Below, in pieces: positions 55,481 to 64,000 of a stretch of 64,000 nucleotides of DNA (positions are counted from its first letter, which is position 1; every line of letters begins with the position of its first letter). Position numbers and translations under genes: made by a program. Location of the stretch: positions 6,318,932 through 6,382,931 of the forward strand of contig CM057138.1 of the NCBI GenBank assembly GCA_029964075.1, read 5' to 3'. Below the pieces are notes generated by a model. The model ran no database searches and was not told the DNA's origin. It worked only from the letters and a program-made list of their open reading frames with translations. The DNA comes from Patiria pectinifera. Its lineage: Eukaryota; Echinodermata; Asteroidea; Valvatida; Asterinidae.

Positions 55481-56740
55481 TTGGTATTAAGTCGTAAAAC
55501 TTGGGGTCAATCACCAGCGAAAAGTGTTATGTAATCCTAGCGATGGATCATGCCACACACTTGGCAGCTGATCCAGTCATTGGTACATTAAATCGTTTGG
55601 AAAGTTGGACATTAAATGCTAACCCACGATAGTCAACTGTTTCGCTGCGGACTGTATAATAATCATACAATTAGAAGTCACACCTGTGGATTGTTTTCCA
55701 ATTTTCTAACGAAACAAGACAAAACTGCTCAGAAAATACACAAGTCCGAGTGAGTGGTCCCCGTGTTAATATTTGCATCGGCGTGGTCCCGTTGCTGTGC
55801 CAACGACCGGTTTTGGCAGATGTAACCACTTCGCTAATGAATTCGTCCTGACTCATTAATTAGGCTAATTAACCTAGTTGTGACCCAATCCGTGAAAATG
55901 AGGCACCAGTCGCCAGAGCTACTTTTAAATAATTTGCCCGAGAGAGCAGCTACTGGGAACGTACTGCGCGACGCTATGGGAACGAGGTTTGGACCAGCCT
56001 ACCGTGGTCGATCGCATTATTTACCTTTACATACGGACTTTAACTCTCACCCGTGACTTGTCCCTGTTCTGATCCTGTACACTAAAACATGCGCAATACA
56101 ACCAATGAGTTGGTATTTCATACGAGTCCAAATTTCGCACTACATCGGCAATGCATCATGCGTAGCACGCATCTGGTCGGGAAAAAAAACCTTTAAAAAT
56201 ACACACACATCAAGCTGAATATAGTTTTAACATAATGTTAATATATTTTGTTCACAACATTTACAACAGATACTGGCTTTTTACGATGGAAGCATTGGTT
56301 TTGAAGACAATACAAAATTACACATGGGAATTAATAAATAAGATTTTTTTTTTACCTGAAAACTGAGTGATTTCAAATGTACATTATAATGGGTTTCATG
56401 TGATCCCATTAAACCACAATCATCGAATGGACTGGCCATTATTATCAATAAATATATTTGAATCATTCAAAGTAATTGAAGTTTATGTCAGTGGGAATTC
56501 AATCAGGTTAATTTATATTTTAATTTAAAAAGCAGTCATTTTTGTTGCGTGTTATCACCTACCAACTGTCGTGTACTGCACTCAATGGAGCTAGCTAGAT
56601 ATTTAAGTTATTCAGCCCACTTGACAAGAGTTATTCTTTATGATTAGCATACTGGGGCTACATGTATTATTGCAGAAACCAACAAGCCCAAGAACAAAAT
56701 GTTCGCATTATAACATAAAACATAATAATATACACAAATA

Positions 56741-56892
56741 ATGAATGTTTGACTGCAATAGTAAGAACAATTTCATGAGGTGACAGATGGAATGTTCCAT
56801 ATTCCGCGAGGTGAAGCCGAGTGAAATGGAACATTCCATCTGTCACCTCATGAAATCATTCTTTCCATTGCATGAATGTGAAACATTCATAA
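56741..56892. repeat. Long palindrome with GGCTTCACC tip
   Basis: 31-bp perfect arms (56770-56800 and 56826-56856, 'gatggaatgttccat' / 'atggaacattccatc'), extended by imperfect outer arms ('aatgaatgttt' / 'aaacattcat'). The 25-nt tip contains GAGGTGAAGCCGAG, the complement of CTCGGCTTCACCTC. Confidence 0.88.
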
Positions 56893-57048
56893 GTGACGAT
56901 ATATACCACAACACCCAACTGTCTGATGAGCTAACACAATACAATATCGTAAAGGCTTGCAATTACACTTTCTACATAAATTACTGAACAGAAGATTAAT
57001 TTAAACATTTAGACTAATAAGCATATACATGTAACAATTGTGATAAAA

Positions 57049-57121
57049 CTAGACCATTTTTTCTTGAAATTCCTCCTCTCTTTCCACTGTAATTGCACCA
57101 TTCATATCTTTGAGTAACTGT
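57049..57121 (-). CDS. CACFD1: Flower last coding exon
   Basis: After minus-strand acceptor 'aactgttcacag', completes the Lys codon of GKK, then QLLKDMNGAITVEREEEFQE, KMV and TAG. The phase matches exactly, and the acidic tail fits the family. Length and sequence are not conserved, so an alternative 3' exon in the 3.5-kb intron is possible. Confidence 0.75.
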
Positions 57122-60100
57122 CTGTGAACAGTTAAAAAATGATGTCGGTCATAATCTTCTTCAATTTTTTTCTTTTTACGAATTCACTGTAGTCTCTTTG
57201 ACATAAATACAACAGGTCGCGAAGAAATAATGGAATAGATGTTTTCCGCTTGACTCTAAAAAGCAAATGATACTCGGGCTAAAGCACCTTGGCCGAAGGT
57301 TCATTGAAGTATTTGGAGAAAATAAAGAAAAACGGACGTATACAATCCTCCAATAAACCAAAAACAACACACATTGATGCGACGTGAAGTACAGGGTAGA
57401 GCACAGACATTTCAACATTTGTTCCAAGTGTCTACAACAAAAACTAATGATTCTGAATTTACACACGAAAACGTTTACACCCCTATGTTCCGACACCCTA
57501 TGTTCCGACTGCACATATTCCTATTCCTATCCTTAACCCTATCCCTAACCGGGAGTATCACGATCTTGTGTGCAGGTTGTCGGACCACAGGGGTGTCGGA
57601 ACATAGAGCAGCCACCCACAAAAACAATGATATACAGCCATATATTTAATATGATTGACAGAGCAGTATGTTGGTAAACAAGTGATCAACATAAAGAATA
57701 AATACACATATACATATATAAATTACTGACAACACTATCAGATAAAGTACTAGAGTGACAATTTTTGAATACATGTATTCAAGTACATGTATTCGATACA
57801 TTAGGGACAGCTAGCCCTACTCATTTGACTTATTGTATTATGTACATGTAAATTGCAGTAAAGTGACCAGATTAACTGTGAATAACCTTAGTCAAAAATG
57901 AGTTTCGTCCAGTAAACAGCTCCGTTGTTTACATTAAAAAAGTACTCTGGGATCAGGTTGGGGGATAAGGGGTATCAGCTATGGGAGATCACACAGGGGA
58001 TCAACTTGGCTGCGGTGGTGGCACGTCCTCTGGTGTGACTAGGGTTCGAATCCTGCCCAGGCCATGATGCGGTCTGGGATTTCAGTACCGACCTGATTCC
58101 ATGGGTTTTCCCTGGAATGTCTCTGCGGGTTTTCCTTCAACCTCTCCTGCCTTATCCTTTCCTGCCTTATCTTCTACCAAGCAACCCAACTCCAAGTAGG
58201 TCAAAAAGTATTATTGGGCTATTTTGGCTAAATGCCAATTTAAAATAAATAAATTTTTAAAAAACACTAACCCAATTCCCTTGACGCTTGTCCTAAGTTA
58301 CCGTTAAGGGAACAGTTCTAATTTCATGCAACGGTGCAGCAATGGTACAGCAAAATTGGTATCTTCATTTAAATATTTGTCTCAAGTACATGTACTGTTC
58401 TTAGTTATTTCTTATTGTTCATTAAAAGGTCCATGGAATGAATTTTTCTTAGAAAAACATTTTGTGCAACTTTCTACACCTCTTTTACCCTAACCTCGCC
58501 TAAAGCTACAAAATACTACCTCATGTAGTAGTAAACTGAAGTATGAAATACTTCAGCATATAAGTGGGCACAATTCTGTAGTACTCAGTTCTTTATCCCA
58601 AAGTAATGGCTAGGACGTTAGGGTTAATGTATAAAAACTAGTTGGCATTCATTTTTGGTTAATTTGATTGGAAAGTGCTCTTCTTGAAATATTTTCCATG
58701 CTTTTCCAGACAACTGAGAGCGCTGTTGCCGTGATGTCATTTCAGGAAGACACTGTTCAGTTTAGGGGTGTCCTGTTCAAATTGTGAACCCATAAAATTG
58801 CTCATTGAAAATATCAGTGAGAAAAGTTTGTTCTTGTACTGACACTACGAATCACCAAAGAAAAGAACATCCACGACAGCCAAATATCCACAATTCTGGC
58901 AACTTGTGGTGCTGAAATAGCTTCAACAGCGGTTTCTGCCTGAAATTGACATCACACTTTAACTCACTTATATGAAATTCGCATTAGCATAAAAGCAAAG
59001 AAAGCACCAAAACACCCTTGATAATGGCTAAACGAACATTGAAATTACGGTTAAGTGTGACACAAATTTCAAAGATTTCATTAAAATAAATCATATTGCA
59101 TGGGCCCTTTGAATTAACTTGTTTCCATTTTGGGTTGTTCCCACTCAAAACTGAATCAGTGAGACAATGTGAATGATCACTAACCACCAAAATGCCCATT
59201 AGGGAGTTGAGTTCATGGGTTGGCTTTTGTAAAACTGTGTTCTTCAGTCTCCACTAAGTTGACGGCGTCAAACTGGTGGCCTTCACGAGCGCGGCTCACA
59301 CCATCTCCCCTGCAGCAAATCCAAACAGAAAACTCTTGAACCATCCAAAAATCTAGCTTGAAAGACAACTGAATATATTTTATGCATACATCAGTGTGCT
59401 TGTTCACTTTAACACTTGCATCATACAAATTAGACTGAGGGAAATTTACTGAAGGAATAAATATGTGCTTGGACAGTTTTAAACAAGTACATTTAAAACC
59501 AGCTTGGGGCCTGGACGACAATAATGGCCAGAGCCATGGCGAAAGCCAAGCACTTCGGTGAAGCAGGTCCGTGCGTGCTGAAACATCTAGTATAATAGAA
59601 CCAAGAGTATAATGCACCATACTTATGATTTGGAGATATTTTGTTACTAAAAACAAAAACAAATGCACAAAATGCATATGATCCACAGTGGGGGGGGGGG
59701 GGGGAGAGAGCCAAGGAAAAACTTGGGGCCCCCGTAGCGCCGCCACTGATGATCCAACATGTATACCTTTATAGCTGCTGTGCAACTATTGTTTTTAATA
59801 GTCGATGCGTCCTGGCGACGTGACTAGTCGTGGTGCCACAACTAGTCATAGAGCCGTGACCAATTGTTGTGCCCTGACTAGTCATTGCGCTGCGACTAGT
59901 TGTTGCGAGCAGTTGGTTGGGACATTCATGGGGAAAGTTCATTGGAAGATCAATGTACATGTTTATTCCTGCATTTGGAAATTATGAAATGAACATTTGA
60001 ATGGCCGTTTCGTCAAACAAGAAACTGGAAAAAATGTAGAAACTGGAGGAAAAAAACAAGAAACTGACAAGAATTGGATGAGCGTGGCATTGTCAAATAT

Positions 60101-62992
60101 ATTTTTTAGCACAGACACACCTCACTGTGTCAATGTAGTGCTCCATAATTAGAGATATTTTCAACTAACCACATATGGCGAATAGTCAAGACTAGTCGGG
60201 CAGTCACAACTCCTTATCACACGACTATCGACTAGTCAATTAAATTTTACTAGTCGCACATCACTAACCCTCGTTTTGTTGGATCAGTCACATACTGTCA
60301 AAAATTCAGTCCTCTTCCCCTGACATGCATTTTACACAGGCTAGTCAACAACAGTAAGATCATATTTCTTGTAGGCACTGTGACAGTCAAATTCCATCAA
60401 CAGACAAAAACAGGTGACTGGTAGGCACAGCTAGCTTATCAATCTCTTACAGTCAAAGCATAGCTATATCAGGTTTCATAACAATCACAGCCAGTCAACC
60501 CTGCTTCATGAAAGCTAGGAGCACTCAACTGTTAAAACAGTCACACTATCTATTTTTATTGCTGGGCTGGCCTTGTCGAAATTGCCAGCCAGAGAGGGAG
60601 GGTTACAGGAGAATTATTGGCAAATTTTAAGATACAATGTACTTACTTTTTCCCAATAAAGACCATGCCATACATGAGACCAACAGCAATCACGACAAGA
60701 GCGCCAATGATGACAGATATTCCTTGGCACATAATAATAGCAAATATGGGTAAGCTGCAATAAAAAGGAGACACAATCACCATGTTGTCTTTTTACTATC
60801 AAACGTTCATTTCATTCAATTTCAAAAGTCGACTGTGATTGGCTGATGCGCGGGGTCGCATACAATTTGCATTGCTCAGATGTATCAGATGTTGGTTACG
60901 GAGAGGGCTCCGTGGGTGATACACAGACTACAAAAAAGTGTGGCATTTTGACAAATAATAAACCACACAACATCTACGATTAACAAAACGTCTTGGACAC
61001 TTTTCATCATCTCCTTGAGACCACTCACATTTTTCAAATACAGTAAACTCCGGCTAAACCGGCACTCTCGGGACCCGAGAATTTGTGACGACTTACGCGA
61101 ATGCCGATATATGCTATAAGTCGTCATTTTGCCGACTTACAATGTACATGAATGGTCTTTTGCACACATGATTCGTTGCACTAATTGGCTTCGATTTACC
61201 CTGGATTATTTCCTTAATGCTTGAGTTGAATCCAGCAAATTAATCCTCAAATTGTATCATCACGTTTAGGGTATTTATAGTGGAGACCACGATACATGTG
61301 TACGTGCACAGTAACGAATTAAATGCGTGCGTGGTCCGGTATATACCACGTCACGCACGCATTGACTGCAGATCTTTCAATAAGACGACCCCCAAAATGG
61401 ACAGAGCGCATGCGTACAGCCTAGAGGGGGTACTGGTATTGATATGCTCACGATGCATATGTATGCGATGTATGCAGCAAAGATCCTATAGCGCCGCGTA
61501 GCGGTATGCAGTAGGATACCCTTTTTCGACACCGATGCATGCAGCGATCACCACGATCAGCGAAACCACTTTTCACTCGACACTTTGCCAACCACAGTAC
61601 AGGAAGTCGATGCCAATGCGTGATTTGTTGAATGCCGACTTACACAAAGGATTTTGTAATGCTTTTTATGGAAAGGGGACCAAGAGTAACACGACGACTT
61701 GAGCGAAATGGCGACTTGTAAAAGCCGACTTAGAAATAAAAAATTCAATGGAAATGCATTACGGACAATCGGGACTTTAGTCAGACGGCCGACTTGAGCG
61801 ATTTGACGAGTTGTGCGATGTCGGTTTAGCCGGAGTTTTCTGTATTTGAATGTTATTCTGATATTCGGTTGATGAACGAATATTCGGTATATTCGGCAGA
61901 GCCTACTAGATACTTACACAAAATACATTAAAGCCTTGAACCAAGCTGGGAGGTTGGAGCCCCAGGTATTGATCTTGTCAGTCAGTCTGAAGTACTGACA
62001 ACAGATAGGAGCTTCAAACATCTCAATCAGAAACCCAAGCAGTCTGCAATAAAAAAAAATACGGGCAAAGTTGGCAATCTATAACATTCACTTTTGTGTA
62101 TAAGTGTTAAGAACGATCTTCATCAGTAATTACAAATTTCATAGCCGTGTCACAAGATTTCTCTATCGTTTCACATCAGCAAGTTTGAACATTATGGGCG
62201 TCAAATGGCAGCCGCCATCTTGGAAGTACTTTGATCAGCGATGTGACACAAACAACATTTTGAAGTCTTGCGCATTTTTACATTGTAAGTGAAGCAGTGA
62301 CGAATCCAGGGAGGTGCAGAGGGGACATCGACCCATATATGGGTCGATGTGGCCAGCAGCCATATACTCACATGTGATCCACGGCCAGGATTCAAACCGT
62401 GGTCACCTTGGTGAGAGGCAAGCGCTTTACGCACAAGCCACCCATGCCACCAAGATGCTTAAATGTTTATAAGCTCTATATATATACAGCTTATAATCTG
62501 GACTATTCTATACACAAGCAGACAGGCACAAGATGGTAGAAATTGTGGTGGCATGGGTGGCTTGAGCGTCAAGCGTTCAGCTCTCACCACTGTACGGTGG
62601 CCCTGGTTCGAATCCCGGCCTCGGACCATACATGCCATATGTGGGTAGCTCTGCGTTGGTTCTATCCTGGGCCACGAGGGTTTTTCTCCGGGCCCTCCAG
62701 TTTTCCTCCCTCCAGAAAAATCAAACACTTTCGATCTCAGGCTGTGCTCCGTGGTCATACATGGGTCGATGTGGCCGGCAGCCATGGCCATAGGCGCCTT
62801 TCTGTGCCAGCGGCCCGACCACGTTGAAGCCACGTCTTTCGCAATTCAGCTTCTCAACTGCGAGTAAGGATGATTAGCCTCCCAAATTATTATTATAATT
62901 ATTGTGTACATATACTTACATTAAATAAATGCCAGCCACGAGACACATTGGTGAAAAAGTAATGAAAGTGAGACAGCCCGTGATCGCACAAA
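57049..62992 (-). CDS. CACFD1: Flower/CACFD1 family membrane protein, 5' end outside the window
   Basis: Four minus-strand exons (62992-62920, 62043-61918, 60754-60647, 57121-57049) join in phase into 125 codons and TAG. The protein reads CAITGCLTFITFSPMCLVAG, LLGFLIEMFEAPICCQYF, a hydrophilic linker, LPIFAIIMCQGISVIIGALV and VGLMYGMVFIGKK, then a short acidic tail. The EAP-x-CC motif and the Y-G-x-x-x-x-GKK end of the last helix match the Flower family. These are small vesicle/plasma-membrane proteins linked in flies to synaptic endocytosis, calcium entry and cell competition. The Glu of EAP is the acidic membrane residue proposed as functionally important. The N-terminal exon(s), expected to carry a W...G segment, were not found. 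A Tigger-like element occupies one intron. Assignment rests on motifs recalled from family members. Confidence 0.86.
57478..57607. repeat. Second element with TATGTTCC repeats around CCCTAA-like sequence
   Basis: Two 'ccctatgttccgac' copies, then 'ctatccttaaccctatccct', then inverted 'gggtgtcggaacatag'. Same architecture as 23114-23243, with a different base context next to the motif. Confidence 0.72.
58004..58265 (+). mobile_element. tRNA-derived SINE with A/T-rich tail
   Basis: Head 'ttggctgcggtggtggcacg', B-box 'gggttcgaatcc' (58042-58053), body with 'gggttttccctggaatgtct', and tail 'aataaataaatttttaaaaa'. Confidence 0.82.
58430..59110. repeat. Dispersed 500-bp repeat family, copy 3
   Basis: Shares 'gatgtcatttcaggaagaca', 'gctcattgaaaatatcagtg', 'ggtttctgcctgaaattgac' and 'atgggccctttgaa' with copies 1 and 2. 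An insertion ('ctaacctcgcctaaagctac' to about 58620) lies near the left end. Confidence 0.8.
59693..59755. mobile_element. Very short CAGTGG...CCACTG element
   Basis: 'cagtgggggggggg' and 'cgtagcgccgccactgat' are degraded ends of the CAGTGGCGTAGCCA family with almost no interior. Confidence 0.5.
59805..60265. repeat. ACTAGTCG/CGACTAGT repeat cluster
   Basis: 'gtgactagtcgtggtgccac', 'aactagtcatagagccgtga' and 'gcgactagttgttgcg' on the left, and 'gactagtcgggcagtc' and 'actagtcgcacatcactaa' on the right. Probably a hAT-like non-autonomous element. Exact ends were not determined. Confidence 0.55.
60647..60754 (-). CDS. CACFD1: Flower exon: last membrane helix and GKK
   Basis: 108 bp, acceptor 'ttattgcag' and donor GTAAGT on the minus strand. 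Encodes (V)LPIFAIIMCQGISVIIGAL to MYGMVFIGK(K). Confidence 0.88.
61041..61842. mobile_element. Tigger/pogo-like non-autonomous element in a Flower intron
   Basis: Ends 'cagtaaactccggctaaacc' and 'ggtttagccggagttttctg' are inverted repeats flanked by TA (61039-61040, 61843-61844). The interior has repeated 'cgacttacgcgaatgccg' and 'cgacttgagcgaaatgg' phrases like those of Tigger-type elements. Only a 73-aa and a 63-aa unrecognised frame were seen. Confidence 0.85.
61918..62043 (-). CDS. CACFD1: Flower exon with EAPICC motif
   Basis: 126 bp, acceptor 'tattgcag' and donor GTAAGT on the minus strand. Encodes (I)LLGFLIEMFEAPICCQYFR and NTWGSNLPAWFKALMYF. The most diagnostic exon of the gene. Confidence 0.9.
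62330..62455 (-). mobile_element. Partial tRNA-derived SINE, minus strand
   Basis: Minus strand: 'ggcatgggtggcttgtgcgt', then B-box-like 'ggtttgaatcctgg', then 'atgtggccagcagccata'-type sequence in complement. Same family as 62546-62850, head to head with it. Confidence 0.75.
62546..62850 (+). mobile_element. tRNA-derived SINE, plus strand
   Basis: Head 'ggcatgggtggcttgagcgt', B-box 'ggttcgaatccc' (62605-62616), body 'gggtttttctccgggccctc' and 'ggtcgatgtggccggcagcc'. Lies in a Flower intron. Confidence 0.85.
62920..62992 (-). CDS. CACFD1: Flower exon: first visible membrane helix
   Basis: 73 bp, acceptor 'tatttttag' and donor GTAAGT on the minus strand. Encodes CAITGCLTFITFSPMCLVAG and IYL(I). 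It begins in phase 1, so at least one exon is missing to the right. Confidence 0.82.
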
Positions 62993-63654
62993 CTAAAAAT
63001 AAACAAATAACACCACAATATTATATTTCTGTTGGATGTCCATCGGTTATCAAATCCAAAATCTTGGCAATCAAATTTGTGTTCATTTTCTAATACATGG
63101 AAATATGCACATTTGTCAATCGAAAACATGATTTCTTTTCTCAAACCTAGTACTGTACATAAGTATACATGTATTCACTTAAAAAACAGTCACGTGCTAA
63201 ATCAAAAATGCATTCTTTTAATCCAATATGGCTGCCAACAAAACAAAAAACGATTTGAAATTTGATCGTTTCTGCACAATTTCTCTATATATTTGGGTTT
63301 GTTTTCCACTTCTTGCATAAGATTTCTTACACGTACATATCTCTTTATTCAAGCCAAATTTTGTTGCATTGGTGTTCTTCATAAAACGTTTTGAGACATG
63401 ATCACCAAATTAGATTTTTTGTAACCCCACCCCCCAAAAGAAGTAATAGCACCCCATTGAGGTGACCTGTATGCCCGCCAAGAATATCTTGGGTCACTCT
63501 GCCAAAGTTCTCAAGACTATATTTGATTCATCTTGTTGAAAGCACGCTCTAGTACTGCTGCAATGATTTGACACACGTGCCAGGGATTGGGATCTGGCCG
63601 CATTAACCCTAGCCCCTTGAGCACTTTTACTAGAAAGTATCCTAAATCCGCCAC

Positions 63655-64000
63655 AATCCACCAATTTTTCATGCAAAAAAAATGTTGGTGTCCTGAGTCC
63701 ATCAGAATCCACCAGTGAGTCCATCAGAATCCACCAGTGTAGTACATGTGTACCTCGTACACACCAAACATATAGCCAATGAGTTAAACTGTTGAGATCC
63801 TGAATCCACCTAAGTCCCCCAACTGTTAATTATGGAGGTATCCTGAATCCATCAAAATCCTACAGTACCGCTAGGCTTACTGTCCTGAATCAATCAAAAT
63901 CCCCAAACTGCTCAATATGGAGGTATCCTGAATCCATCAATATGGAGGTATCCTGAATCCATCAAAATCCTACAGTACCGCTAGGCTTACTGTCCTAAAT
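63655..64000. repeat. Tandem repeat of CCTGAATCCATCAAAATCC units, open at the right edge
   Basis: 'ggaggtatcctgaatccatc' occurs at about 63834, 63920 and 63943. 'ctacagtaccgctaggctta' plus 'ctgtcct' occurs at 63861 and 63971. Earlier, 'gagtccatcagaatccacca' occurs twice (63695, 63718). The array continues beyond the window. Confidence 0.82.

Noticed and set aside
59213..59785. 190-aa minus-strand ORF
   Set aside because: Overlaps the degraded CAGTGG element and G-run; no homology was recognised and the frame ends arbitrarily.
63331..63382. Candidate first exon of Flower (minus strand, starts MKNTNATKFG, donor GTAAGA, right phase)
   Set aside because: Phase fits by chance one time in three, and the peptide lacks the W...G segment expected before the first helix.

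Overview
The window is animal nuclear DNA. Its genes are split by GT-AG introns, gene density is low, and there are many nested non-autonomous transposons and tRNA-derived SINEs. Gene content and repeat style suggest a marine invertebrate deuterostome, most likely an echinoderm or hemichordate. That assignment is inference, because no species-diagnostic sequence was recognised.

Four protein-coding loci are supported. (1) 3034-4323 (+) is an intronless class A GPCR of 429 aa. (2) 12215-21942 (+) is a complete ten-exon SLC22 transporter. All exons join in phase to a 605-aa protein, including exon 2, which is shorter than most ORF searches report. (3) 30883 to about 47.8-49.8 kb (+) is a LIM-homeobox gene of the Lhx6/8 (Arrowhead) class, with LIM1, LIM2 and a homeodomain split over two exons; its last exon is uncertain. 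(4) 57049-62992 (-) is the 3' part of a Flower/CACFD1 four-helix membrane protein, whose 5' exon(s) lie beyond the right edge. The four are unrelated neighbours, and nothing suggests shared function.

The remainder is mostly repeats. From 0 to 12 kb there is a sequence duplicated on either side of the GPCR, with one copy carrying a TA-flanked MITE and the other split by a 2.76-kb hAT-like element. From 12 to 22 kb, MITEs and palindromes sit in SLC22 introns, two of them within 25 nt of splice donors. From 22 to 30 kb there are a long hairpin, a telomere-like element, a tRNA-like compound insertion, a transposon nested inside another transposon's terminal repeat, and further inverted-repeat elements. 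From 30 to 50 kb, Lhx introns hold palindromes, a MITE, a minisatellite next to the homeobox exon, and SINEs. From 50 to 64 kb there are more SINEs, a MITE inside another element, a second hairpin, a second telomere-like element, a Tigger-like element and a satellite running off the edge.

The most unusual pattern is three palindromes (2.5, 22.5 and 56.8 kb) whose arms are unrelated but whose tips share a GCGAAGC-type core, a sequence known to form an exceptionally stable DNA mini-hairpin. This may mark a mechanism that builds inverted duplications.
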